Part shown: positions 31,700 to 41,391 of the stretch, piece by piece
How the letters are laid out: each line of letters opens with the position of its first letter
How positions within the stretch are numbered: position 1 is the first letter of the stretch
Assembly: GCA_000507305.1 (NCBI GenBank)
Contig: DF240878.1
Location: forward strand, 34,490 to 98,489
Length of the DNA stretch: 64,000 nucleotides
Reading direction: 5' to 3'
Source of the DNA: Breviolum minutum Mf 1.05b.01
Lineage: Eukaryota; Sar; Dinophyceae; Suessiales; Symbiodiniaceae
Made by a program: the position numbers and the translations under genes
Notes under the pieces: model-generated
What the model saw: the letters and a program-made list of their open reading frames with translations, nothing else
What the model was told of the DNA's origin: nothing
Databases searched by the model: none

Positions 31700-32054
31700 A
31701 GCCACTTTTTTTTGGCTGCCAGCGTTTGGTCATATAACAGGTTTGGTGATGTCCGTGCAGCAATGTCCAGAGTCCTCAAAGCCACACAAGTGGTACACTT
31801 TGTCCATGACTATGGCAGCATCCAACCACAGACCCATGCCACCACCGGCTTCGACCCCAACATGAACGCAAAATACAAGGTGTCTTCATACATACAGACA
31901 AGACACACCTGAGGATCAAGCCATGCCCACAACGAATTGCTAACATCACAAGCACTCTACAACGAGCCCTATACAGGACAATACAATCCAGCCATCGATG
32001 GCGCAGAAGTTAGCCGGCAAAATGCTCCTTACAGCCACACAACTATTCGGTAAA
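31700..32054 (+). pseudogene. Degenerate frame near the right end of the 5-kb element
   Basis: MSRVLKATQVVHFVHDYGS, HATTGFDPNMNAKYKVSSY, a TGA, then in the same frame HAHNELLTSQALYNEPYTG and ISRQ-like sequence to a stop. One in-frame stop interrupts an otherwise protein-like 95-codon frame. No family recognised. Confidence 0.35.
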
Positions 32055-32499
32055 GTTGGTAGAGCAGCCAACAGAGCCCCATATGACCATGCTTTCTCAC
32101 ACCACTCCAGTTTTGGCGTCTTGGCGAAGGGAACCCCATCAGACCCAGACGTTGGGTCTTGCAGTGAGGTTTGCGGGAGTTCAAACTCTAGACTGGTCAA
32201 ATGTCCCACTCTTAACTGGCATATGATTGTTCTTTGAGACATGTTTGAGCATTCTAGCTTCAGCCACTGAACCATAAGCACCATTTTGCATCGAATCATT
32301 TTTGCTTGTGGCAGGCATCACCTGTTTTTCTTTTTTTTCTCGCTACCTATTGCGTTTATGTGTACATAAAAAATCAAAAATTTGCCGCCCTATATAATAG
32401 GAGAATTCTAGGGCCTTGCTGCTCCACCGCGTATAGGCCTCCAGGGGAACCCGCGCGGTATACAAATATGGGTAACGCGCCGGCCAGGCTACCCCAGAG

Positions 32500-32579
32500 G
32501 TGGTGCGGAAAACAAGTGTTTGGGTGACTTGTCCCCCTTAGGCCCTACAACATGTAGGGGCTGGGGGGGCCGGCTGACC
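32500..32579 (-). repeat. Right terminal inverted repeat of the 5-kb element
   Basis: GGTGCGGAAAA at the inner side and GGGGGGGCCGGCTGACC at the outer edge mirror the left end. Confidence 0.7.
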
Positions 32580-33990
32580 ATATAGCTCGGTAAGCATATA
32601 TTTATATATATATATATATATGTATGTATATTCCTAGATTAAGCTATTTTATGAAGCTATCTAATGATGCCCATACATGTCTCATATATATATATATATA
32701 AAAATATTCATATAAATACAATGAATTCAAACCAGTCCCTTTATTTGGGTATCTCAAAAGAGTTGGGTTTCAAGCTAAGAAATCAGGACTTCTATGGCAA
32801 GCTTTGCACTCGTGGCCAAGTTGTTCCACTCGAAGAGCTTGCAAGAGATCCAGTGCAGAGCTCAGAAAACGGAGCAGCATCCGTAGTTTGTTTGGCTTGA
32901 AGGGCAGGATGATCAGCATACATAAGCATACATAAGCATACAGCATCTCATTAGCCACGATTATCTTTGTGTATTGAATCTGGTTGGCACCGGCGTGCAT
33001 GCTTCATTTGTTTGAGGGATTTACTGTATGGCTCTCTGTATTTAAATTTAAATAGAGACTTGTAGATACAGATATAGAAAAATATATATATAGATATAGA
33101 TACAGGTATAGATATAGATATAGATTTAGATATAGATACAGATATAGATATAGATGTAGATGTAGATATAGATATAGAGAGGGCCATCCAAAAATCCCTG
33201 GGGCAATTCCACCCTGTCATGAATCAAATAAACGACATAAGTCCTTTGATACTCACATCATGAAAGTTCATTTGGGAGTGGCGAGCCTAAAAGTCAGGTG
33301 TCATTTCCTAGGACTCACCATAATCGCCCTTGCCATGACAATCATCATCACCATCATCATCATCATCTGCAGGGTATCTCCTCACCATGTTGTGCTGAGG
33401 CATTGGAACAGCGAATCCGAAACTTCTACACTGATTCTCAAGTTTAGCTTTCGGCCAAGTCTGTTGAAATGTGAGTCCGACACATCGTCTGTAAAAGTCA
33501 TTCGACAGGAAAACATGACCTCCATAGCCCGAGGTTTGGTTACACAGAAAAACACACTATGTACCATTGACTCCATTCATCAGCTAGATTATCGTCTTTA
33601 TGCGGACATTTTTGAATCTATCATAAGTTTTGGTCTTTGTGGCAAGCTCGTTCCACATTTCCAGCCTTCGCAAAACTTGAACTTCAGCAGGGAAATTTCG
33701 GGAAGCAAAAGTGAAACGCGCGGCAACCTTTGGCGCAATGGTTGATAGTAAGAACAGGAAGACATCATGTGACATCTATCAACATCTCTGTCTATTGAAT
33801 TTGTACGTGAAATATCCTTTTGAACCTCGCAACTGTCAGCCCACCCGAAAGTTCACTTCCATTGGTTTTTTTCAATGTTTTTTTTCTCATCAATCTGTCA
33901 GCTAAAAGGATTGTTACATAGGGGTACCCCTAGAATCCCAAACCACTAACCCAAACCATTAATTAACCACAAGCCGAATATATGTGATTT
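32580..33990. other. Microsatellites and ambiguous frames, no firm gene
   Basis: Holds TATATA tracts (32598-32625, 32684-32700), a three-fold CATAAGCATA repeat (32922-32942) and the AGATAT array. A 161-codon + frame (33260-33745) overlaps a minus frame (33584-33775) with better helical character (AEVQVLRRLEMWNELATKTK). A similar minus motif (LLQALRVEQLGHECKA) occurs at about 32790-32870. Strand and function unresolved. Confidence 0.35.
33062..33179. repeat. AGATAT microsatellite
   Basis: About 118 bp of GATATA units with occasional GATACA, GATGTA and GATTTA variants. Confidence 0.85.
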
Positions 33991-33999
33991 GTTTCACAG

Positions 34000-34010
34000 T
34001 TTGGCTCAAG
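34000..34010 (+). promoter_or_regulatory. Relict spliced leader after a trans-splice acceptor
   Basis: TTTGGCTCAAG, the last 11 bases of the dinoflagellate spliced leader, directly follows a CACAG acceptor after a T-rich stretch. Such relics mark genes that passed through a trans-spliced mRNA intermediate. It is placed 30 bp upstream of a good initiator ATG. Confidence 0.55.
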
Positions 34011-34039
34011 ACTGCAAAATACTTGCGTCGTCTGCGTTG

Positions 34040-34109
34040 ATGTTTAGGATCGCCGTGGCAAGTGGGCTCGTGACTCTTGCATCCGCTCGAGCGTTCATCT
34101 CTGCTGGAG
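34040..34109 (+). CDS. First exon of unidentified gene, signal-peptide-like N-terminus
   Basis: From the first ATG after the spliced-leader relic: MFRIAVASGLVTLASARAFI then SAG, with a basic residue, a hydrophobic core and an ARAF cleavage-like site. Signal peptides followed by phenylalanine are typical of plastid-targeted proteins in dinoflagellates and other complex algae. The exon would end at GGAG|GCTAGG, a GC donor (common in dinoflagellates), in phase 1; without splicing a TAG follows at once. Targeting to the ER or plastid is inference. Confidence 0.5.
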
Positions 34110-34428
34110 GCTAGGGAAAGTCACCCACCTAAGGCAGAGATGATTTTCGTAATGAAGAAAAATATCCACCGAAAACCAAGAAACAAAACAAACAACCTCA
34201 ATTTTTTCTAAAGGCTCTTGGTGAACCATATATCTTTAAAATGTTTTTTTCAATCATGAATGATCAAAGTAATGTATTACAATAGTCATGTATAGGTCAT
34301 GGTATTTGGGTGAACTATCATGACCTTACATGACGAACCATCCCCCAATTTCGGTGGTTCAGTGTATGGGGGAGCCTCCATAAAAATCGCCAAAACACAT
34401 CTGGAATTCTCGATAAACTTGGTGCTAG

Positions 34429-34494
34429 GTGATTTTCATCATGAAATTCATCCAAACTGCGGAACGGCTGGATCGATCCTAAAAGTCACCTCGT
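34429..34494 (+). CDS. Possible exon 2 of the spliced-leader-relic gene
   Basis: A GGTGCTAG acceptor and a phase 1 start compatible with the first exon: DFHHEIHPNCGTAGSILK. No clear donor follows (AAAA|GTCACC is weak), so its place in the gene is tentative. Confidence 0.3.
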
Positions 34495-34676
34495 AATTGA
34501 AAAGGGAAAATCATCGAAATTCCAAACCTACCATTTTTTGGGTTCAAATGTTAATTTTCCAGCGTGTATATGTGTGATTCTATGACTCTATGATATTCTG
34601 TGATCAATTTCATGTCGCGAATCGTCGAATCTGCAGCTCGACAATAGGTGATGTGGAGGTAGTTGAAACCTCACAG

Positions 34677-34736
34677 CGAAGTGGAAGTCGAACGCTTGAA
34701 CTGCTTAGAAGCTTGGATTGATGAAGAAGAATCAGG
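34677..34736 (+). CDS. Exon of the spliced-leader-relic gene
   Basis: A CCTCACAG acceptor, EVEVERLNCLEAWIDEEESG, ending TCAGG|GTAGGT in phase 2. It is acidic and helical. It joins in phase across the MITE-intron to 34850-34890. It is too short to name. Confidence 0.5.
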
Positions 34737-34849
34737 GTAGGTACCCTCCTGCAAACTAACATATCCCACCTATGGAAGAGGAACATCATCGACTCACAGC
34801 TACCTTTAAAAGGGGATATGTGATCGTTCCCTGAGAGGCTATATGGTAG
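34737..34849 (+). mobile_element. Intron consisting of a family I MITE-like element
   Basis: The predicted 113-bp intron runs GTAGGTACCCTCCTGC...GCTATATGGTAG. Almost all of it is a family I element, with the ACCCTCC..CTAACATATCCC left end and GGGATATGTGATCG...GAGGCTA right end as inverted repeats. Donor and acceptor lie within a few bases of the element edges. Confidence 0.65.
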
Positions 34850-34890
34850 ACATTTTTTCGGAATCAATCAAGGATTACTTGGTTTTCAGG
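34850..34890 (+). CDS. Exon following the MITE-intron
   Basis: Continues the split glycine codon as HFFGINQGLLGFQ and ends at TTTTCAG|GTGTTT in phase 0, matching the next exon. The frame also stays open beyond the donor for some 45 codons, so intron retention would not truncate it at once. Confidence 0.45.
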
Positions 34891-35156
34891 TGTTTTGCAA
34901 ATTCAATCCCAAGCTCTGGCTTAATCCTCTGAACTCGGAACCCCGAGGGGATTTTTTAAAAAAAGGGGTGAAGGAACAAAAAAACCGCTGCTCCCCCCAA
35001 CCTTTGCTGTAGTGTTTTTTGATAATAATAATGCATGGAAATAGGTGATGGATTCCATGAATTGTTTTTTGGTGGTGTCCTCTTCCAAGAGGGGTGTTGC
35101 AATCTTCAGATGTTTCAAGCTTTATCTTGTGCTGAACAAAAATCCAAGGAACTCAG

Positions 35157-35213
35157 GATGTTCCATTAGCGCCTGTGAAGGATGTGACTTGGCAGCAAGT
35201 GAGGTCTCGACCT
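35157..35213 (+). CDS. Short exon of the spliced-leader-relic gene
   Basis: Exactly 19 codons, DVPLAPVKDVTWQQVRSRP, phase 0 to phase 0, bounded by AACTCAG and GTAAGT, both near-consensus. Other frames are broken here. Confidence 0.5.
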
Positions 35214-35458
35214 GTAAGTTTCCCAAAGACTCCATTGAGGTGGTCTGCTTTTTACTGGTAAATACGGCAATGTATATCAAAGTATATAGGTCAAAAGTTG
35301 GAACTAACAGGAGGAACTAATATTAGAATTTGATTTCGTATTTTTTTGAGACACACATTTCCTCTGATACACTGATAGCATGCCGTTTTATCTTTTCACT
35401 TGAAGGTGAATGGGGTTTAAGACATTTTAGAGATTTAGACCTTGAGATTTTGGGAAAC

Positions 35459-35560
35459 CTGAAGTCTCCTGATGCTGAAGCGAAACAGCCGTCTGGAAGG
35501 CTGGAAGCAGAAAATTCAGCTCCAAGTCTGAGGAGCTTTCAGAATTTTAAACCAACTTGT
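35459..35560 (+). CDS. Possible last visible exon of the spliced-leader-relic gene
   Basis: A phase-0 acceptor CCTGAAG, then SPDAEAKQPSGRLEAENSAP and SLRSFQNFKP; the frame runs on into low-complexity FVVFFFF sequence. It is compatible in phase with 35157-35213. End not determined. Confidence 0.35.
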
Positions 35561-36148
35561 ACCAAAAACCCATTTTCAAATTTGAGCTCCTCAATTTTTG
35601 TGGTGTTTTTTTTTTTTCAAAATAATCTCTTGGTGTGTTTTTTTGCCTTTCCAATCATCTGAAGAGGGTAAAAGGATGGTATAATGTTTTAAGGTTTGAA
35701 TGGAGCATGTAACTAGCATTCTTTAGCACCCACTAAGAAGGTTAGTGATACATTTAAACATGCTTATCTTGGATGAAAGATTCATAGATGATTTGTTGAA
35801 ATTTCCCCATGGATTCCGGGTCAATTCCTGGGCAAAGAATGGCCAAATCCTCACAAGTCGAGTTTAGCTATGCAGCTCGGTGATTTCACCCCGATTTTAT
35901 CGATGAAACACACCCGTCATCAATCAAACATGGCCATTTCCAATCCCAAATACACACTTCATGTATGCGTATGGTGTGTGTTTAGAATTTGCCTCAATTT
36001 ACAGCCTAAACCTAAACTATTCAAATGTAGAGAAATATGATGTATATAATGTGTATATATAATAATAATAAGAATAAATAATAATAAGAATAAATAATAA
36101 TAATAATAATAATAATAGTAATAATAAATAGTAATAATAATAATAATG

Positions 36149-36196
<48 letters not shown>

Positions 36197-37259
36197 TATA
36201 TATATAATTCTATCTACATATATGTCAATATACCATTTAAATGCACGCAGCACTTTGCTCACATTTCTTCCTCCGGAAGACTCCGTGTCTCTTCTCCATT
36301 CCATCACGCTCAGGCCACAGAACTCTTGGACTGCCGCTCGCGACCCCTGGCGGCTGCATGTCCAACTACCAACGACAAGCAGGTGTTTGGTAGGGCTTAC
36401 AGCTAAAAAATAATTGCTGCAAGATCCAGTTTTATTCAGAAACAGATGCCAAATTTTTGTTGGCAAATGGAGTTGCTTATTGGATTTTTTTTGGATCAGA
36501 AACTACTTCAGGGAAAATGGTTGGGCATGCCATAGGTGAGGTCCGAGTATGAAGTAAAAACACCCTGGAAGATTTTCACGGCGAAAGGAACCTACAGGAA
36601 CCCATCACCCGTTTAGATAGAAAGGCACATGATCTTCCAAACAAACCTCCAGGGAATTATGTTTCATGTTAATCTTAAGGGGTGTAACCAATACTAGATG
36701 TTGTGCAGAAAGGAAAAACATATACCTTAGTTTAGTCTGCATAGACCCAGCCAAAAGACATCAGGGGAAGATTATTATGAGCAATCAGTCTCAAGAAGAC
36801 GTATTTGTTCAATATTTGTAGTTTGTAGCATCTTGGAGATGAAGATTCATATCATGCCGCGTTGCATGGTGGTGTTAAAAAAGTGACAGATCACCCGTCA
36901 CCCCAATTGTTGGGAAGTTTTTTTGTGAAAGTATGAGATATGATGATGTCACTCAAAAGTCCTGCTGAAGCTTCGAATAGGATCTCGCATGTGAAAAAAA
37001 AAACATGGATCTTCAGATTCTCGACATAGTTTTTTGGATTCGGATTTCGGATTGGTGAACTAGTGCGGTTTGCTAAGGAACTTCAGATTTTTGAGTGTCA
37101 AGATGTGAGCGTTTCAGAAACCTTGTGCCATCATACTTGAATCACTTGAACCTTGCGCCCGTGGGAATCTGAAAAGTATCACGGGCTCCCAATAAAGACA
37201 TCTCCCTGAACTGTGTCAGGTCACCATTTTTTTGTGAGTGTCACTGTGTTGAACACCAG
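35561..37259. other. No gene recognised; AAT array and a decayed MITE
   Basis: Contains the AAT array (36060-36196) and a family I-like remnant (about 36590-36690, right end TTCATGTTAATCTTAAGGGG). Frames at 36146-36466 are translations of the microsatellite plus flank. Confidence 0.4.
36060..36196. repeat. AAT trinucleotide microsatellite
   Basis: About 137 bp of AAT/TAA units with AGAATAA and AATAGTA interruptions, purest at 36150-36195. Confidence 0.9.
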
Positions 37260-37417
37260 GCATGTGAAGAGACCACGGTGGAGTACAATGGCATTCGCTA
37301 TGTATGTTACTTCACCGAAAAAACCTATGGCAGCATCTCTGCTGTGCTTAAGGCCAATAGATGTGCCTTGGTCTCTAAACAATGGGATGGACAGGTGGAT
37401 AGAACCCAAGGATGCAG
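37260..37417 (+). CDS. Exon of unidentified gene
   Basis: An AACACCAG acceptor, then ACEETTVEYNGIRYVCYFTE, KTYGSISAVLKANRCAL and SKQWDGQVDRTQGC, ending GATGCAG|GTACCT. Phase 0 start, 158 bp. A second + frame is open over the same stretch but has a less protein-like composition. No family recognised. Confidence 0.45.
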
Positions 37418-37895
37418 GTACCTTATAAGACTGTTTTAGGAGGCGGGGATTCTCTTGCACAGGCCTTACATACTGCTTATCTAGGTGAGTAGCTCCATTT
37501 TGACTACTTGGAACATGTTGGTGACAACATGCTAAACTAGGGAAACACCGTGTGAATGAGTAGAATGTCTGGATCTCTTACACGCACCCAGACCATGAAT
37601 GACCACCTCTATATACATATATGTTATTTTTGGTATCTATTGGGGTACTTGTACCCTTGGATTATGCTAGATAATCAATTCATTCAATTGGAAACGGTGA
37701 AACATTTGAATCTTCAAATCTTCCAGGTTTCACCGGTTTCACCGTACTACTCGGACTCCAGGCAATGTGGACATGAACAGCAAAGTATGCCAGCAAGTTT
37801 GGTGATGCCAAAAAAAAAGGGGCTGAAAGGGGCTGCGGACACTAAGCACATGACTCAGAGTTTCAAGTTGATACCTTTCTTGAACTCTGCTTCTA

Positions 37896-38014
37896 GGTGG
37901 TGGCTAGTTTCAAATTTATGTTTTTTTCAATTTTCACCCCGCAAAATTGGGGAAGATGAACCCAATTTGACTTGGCGCATATTTTTCAAATGGGTTGAAA
38001 CTCAACCACCACCT
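37896..38014. mobile_element. Family III MITE-like element
   Basis: Starts TAGGTGGTGGCTAGTTTC and ends GAAACTCAACCACCACCTA, inverted repeats with the family core TTTTCACCCC and CATATTTTTCAAATGGG. Confidence 0.75.
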
Positions 38015-38497
38015 AGGCCTTGTTTGTTTGCTTTCAAATTTCAAGTGTCAAAGATTTTTTGTTTGGCCAACACTCAGAATGGCCATATTCCAATCGAGTC
38101 ACCAAGTTAACTGTCATTTTCATCCGCGGCGCTCAGCTCAACTCTGAAAAGAGTGCTTGAGAGCTTTGCCAAGTGGTCATGAGTTGCTAGCTCAAAGTTA
38201 ATCCAGCGGGAACATTCGGGGAACATGGTGTCGTGCATTGAAAATACATCGAACTCAAAAAACGTGAAATGCCTAGGTGATATGAATCATAGGCGTATTA
38301 TTACTTGTCAATAAAGTATCAACTACACTTAAAAAAAACTGCCATTTCTTGCTACAGTGATCTTGGAAGAAGCTGGGTCCGAAAACTGGACGCACGATGA
38401 CTGATTAGACTCACAGAGTATGTGACACACATACCATGACAAGTCAAATCACCGCCACCAAAAACGAGCCAGAGTGAACACGTTTTTTTTTTGGTTT

Positions 38498-38580
38498 TAC
38501 TGTAACCCTCCCAATATACGTTTATCTTTATTTGTTTCACTGTAACACCTCGGACCCCCAATATACTTTGATCTTTATTT
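38498..38580. repeat. Two-copy tandem repeat
   Basis: TTACTGTAACCCTCCCAATATAC...TTATCTTTATTT and CACTGTAACACCTCGGACCC...TGATCTTTATTTT are diverged tandem copies of about 40 bp. Confidence 0.5.
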
Positions 38581-39005
38581 TCCTTCAACAAATAAACACC
38601 CCATCCACGGAACTTCCACCTGAATACAACCAAAAACACACACACACACACACCTCCCGAGTTAAAGCTTAGCTTCTCCAGGCTTCGGGAATTACGTAGG
38701 GGGGTCCTGCTGACCAGGCATAGGGGTTCCCCCTGGAATCACCCCGTTGAAAAAAATCCCAGTTTCGCCATGGGTTTTCAAACTCCAACGAGTCCAACCA
38801 GTCCAGGATGTTCACCCAGGCGGGTGTTGCTCCTTTGTTTTCAAGGAAATTATCTGGGTATATATATATATATATACCCGCAAACCGGGACGTTCGCCGA
38901 CCCTGAAATGCACCCCTCACGCGCTTTCGTGCCCTTTTTGCCGGGACGAGTTTTGGCTTTTGGACTCTTTTTTTTGCATTTTTTGTCGCATCGCGTGCTT
39001 CTGTA

Positions 39006-39291
39006 CATACTTGACACGGACACATACCGAAAACTAATGTAACCCGTGTTCAAAGTGCTACGCAATGGACTGCTTCGGTACATACTTTACACATGCCCAA
39101 ACCTAATGTAACCCGTGTTCAAAGTGCTACGCAATGGACTGCTTCGGTACATACTTTACACATGTCCAAACCTGTAATGTCACCCGTGTTCAAAGTGCTA
39201 CGGAATGGACTGCTTCGGTACATACTTTACACATGCCCAAACCTGTAATGTAACCCGTGTTCAAAGTGCTACGCAATGGACTGCTTCGGTA
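39006..39291 (+). repeat. Four-copy tandem array, about 70-bp unit
   Basis: Units 39006-39080, 39081-39149, 39150-39220 and 39221-39291 share GTGTTCAAAGTGCTACG and ATGGACTGCTTCGGTA. The first unit is divergent at its start. It lies inside the 737-bp element. Confidence 0.9.
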
Positions 39292-39526
39292 TAATCTCAG
39301 GCGAATGAACAATGTTGGTCGTTTTGTTGCTTCCTCACGAAAAAAACGAGTCCAGGTGCTAGCAGCTGCAAGGCTGCATCGCTGTCCTGGACTCTTTGAA
39401 GTGCTCACAGCACTAAAAGAGTACCGTGTTGCTTGTTCCGAAGGATATGCAAAAGTCAGCCCTTCGAATGCTTTTCAGCCTGATGCACTTGATTGGCTTG
39501 AACCACAAGAAGAAAATGCTTCTTGA
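39292..39526 (+). CDS. Coding-like frame inside the 737-bp element
   Basis: The frame reads RFVASSRKKRVQVLAAARLH, RCPGLFEVLTALKEYRVAC and NAFQPDALDWLEPQEENAS plus stop. It is uniform in quality over some 75 codons and starts just after the tandem array. It could be a captured host gene fragment or a remnant of the element's own protein. Confidence 0.4.
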
Positions 39527-39621
39527 AATCCAAAAAAACATCTGACGCCGCACTCGAAAAAACAGCTCAAAACGCTGTACTGTCGGGTCGGCGAACGTCC
39601 CGGTTTGGGCGTATATATATA

Positions 39622-40695
39622 CATTCCCTTTAAAGGGTAGCTGTCAAGATGATTTTCCTTTTTGCCGAAAGGTGGGATATGTAATTAAACACTCAGGAGT
39701 TTTTTTTGGTTCCCGAATTTTTTTGTGTTCATGTTGAGGTGCAGAAACATGTCCATTGTTCCCCTGCAACACGAAGTCATCTTGGAAATGTTTAGGTGCC
39801 AAACCCCAATGGCTCGAATTCAATCTTTTTTGACAGGCAGTACCACACTTTCCTCCATGCGCAGGAGCAAGTTTCATCTTGAGTTTGCCATCGGTTCGCT
39901 TCCCCTTCTATTTCTTTGAGATCCCCTAAAAGTCCTTTTTTTGATTAGGAATTCCTAGGATAGGCAGTTAAGGATTTATTATTCGGTTTCAACATTTTCA
40001 AGCTGGCTTGAAGGCCAGATGGTGTGTCAGAATTAGCAAATCATAGTCCTAGCCCATGCTTGGATGAAGTTTCTTTGGGTTTTCCTTGGGCTGCCACGAC
40101 TGTTGCACCCAACATGCCTGCTTGAAGGAGACCTCACCGACGTTGGTGCTTGCTCACGCCAAGATTGGTGATTCAGGCAGCTTCCAAAGCTTTTCAACGA
40201 CTAGCCGATTTTTTGGTTGGTTTAATTTTTTCAGCCAAACCTCGTTAGTGCAACAGGTTTTTTTTCGCATTGGTCGTGAACATGTTAAAACGATGGATGG
40301 TGGAGGATGAAGCTTTTCATAAGGGGTTCTTACATTGAACTCATGGTTTAATTAACATTGTAGCTTAAAATGTATGTTAACATTATGTTAACTTTTTTTT
40401 AAAAGGAATACATGCAGTCTTGAAGATGTTTGTCATTTTGTCAAAAAGATAACTTTCCATATTGGAAGTGGTCCCGATCTTCAGATTCCATCACTTGTCG
40501 TCGACTCTGCACCACGAGGATTGATTCATCATGCCCTGATTGACAGCTGTTTTTTTTTTCCCGGAGATCAACCAGTCCTGTAAATATTATACGTAGGCTT
40601 ATATTCCAGCATATATATATAGTAACATGTATGTATGTATATATATACATTCTTTTCAACTTTGGAAAGCGTTGCTTCAGATGAATTTTGCCCCA
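39622..40695. other. No firm gene
   Basis: A family I-like remnant follows the element (AAGATGATTTTCC...GGTGGGATATGTAATT, about 39640-39690). Several + frames at 40086-40310 compete. A TATATA tract lies at 40610-40650. Confidence 0.35.
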
Positions 40696-40764
40696 GGTGC
40701 ACAAGAGGTGGCTGAATTTGCCAGCAGCAGTCACGGGGATCTCAATTATCGTGGTTTCAGATGA
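40696..40764 (+). CDS. Exon-like frame, unidentified
   Basis: After TTTTGCCCCAG the frame reads AQEVAEFASSSHGDLNYRGF and then stops (TGA). A competing frame (MPQVHKRWLNLPAAV) is longer but less uniform. Confidence 0.3.
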   Translation, partial: GAQEVAEFASSSHGDLNYRGFR

Positions 40765-41233
40765 ACTAGACTTTTCGAGGAGTGGTATTTCTCATGAAGC
40801 TAAGAAGTCGAAGATGTATGTGTGTGGTGCAATTATATACTTATGTTCCTCGATTTCAATTCTTACATATTCTAATGGTGTCTCAGTGCTATTCATGTGG
40901 ATATTTTCTGGCGATTGGCGATTACTGATAGGGAAAAGGGATGCCCCCCCTCCGAAAGTTGAAATTCAGTTAGATCATGTTGAACCTATCTCCATACGTA
41001 ACTATGCCACAGGTGGTGAGTTTCAGATGTGTGTTGCCATTTTCACCAAACTGGGGGTAAGGTTTCCCAATTCAATTGGCTCTCGTTTATCGACTTGCAT
41101 TACCGAAAAGAACGGAAACCTCGTTGGAACATCTTGGATTGGATTTGTTTTTTATGTGTTTTTTTTTGATGGAGCTTGACATAAAGATTCTGAAAATTTC
41201 GGGCCTCCAGATCTGTGGAAAACTTTAGTGCAT

Positions 41234-41391
41234 TTTTTCCGATGGTTGAAGTCGAAAGATGGTTGGTCCTGCAAGATCCAGGTGTGCATTTGCGCTTGCT
41301 GGACTTGACTGGCTGCGACATCACGTGGGGACCAGAGAAACTCATGGTACTGTGGTACAGTGAAGAGAGGGATCCTCTACTGAACATGTGA
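41234..41391 (+). CDS. Terminal exon of unidentified gene
   Basis: The frame reads MVEVERWLVLQDPGVHLRLL, DLTGCDITWGPEKLMVLWY and EERDPLLNM plus TGA at 41389-41391. The acceptor is probably CTTTAG or slightly downstream. It has high-quality composition; no family recognised. Confidence 0.45.

Larger units (their letters stand above)
27512..32579. mobile_element. Candidate 5.07-kb DNA transposon with GC-rich inverted termini
   Basis: The left end GGTCAGCGGCCCCCCCCAG and the right end, whose reverse complement is GGTCAGCCGGCCCCCCCCAG, are near-perfect inverted repeats. A second inverted block (TTTTCCGCACC at 27546-27556, complement at 32500-32510) lies 20-70 bp further in. Both ends sit in TA-rich sequence (TATAT|GGTCAGC and GCTGACC|ATATA), so a target-site duplication cannot be told from local AT repeats. 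Inside are an ISXO2/Merlin-like transposase relic (28695-29193), two unidentified coding stretches, a 520-bp foldback and a degenerate frame near the right end. ISXO2/Merlin elements typically begin with GG, consistent with these ends; the link between ends and transposase is inference. Confidence 0.55.
38876..39612. mobile_element. 737-bp terminal-inverted-repeat element in a TA microsatellite
   Basis: Left end ACCCGCAAACCGGGACGTTC followed by GCCGACCC; the right end reverse-complements to ACGCCCAAACCGGGACGTTC followed by GCCGACCC. The 28-bp ends are nearly identical and each adjoins a TATATA run (38859-38875 and 39611-39621), suggesting insertion into a TA repeat. The interior holds a four-copy tandem array and a short coding-like frame. 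No transposase, so non-autonomous; superfamily not assigned. Confidence 0.7.

Noticed and set aside
34651..34676. A tiny intron (about 27 bp) between MSRIVESAARQ and the EVEV exon
   Set aside because: It would leave a TAG in the exon and is implausibly short; the CACAG acceptor with a longer upstream intron is simpler.
36017..36466. A tyrosine/leucine-rich 149-codon minus frame
   Set aside because: Product of the AAT microsatellite read in one frame.
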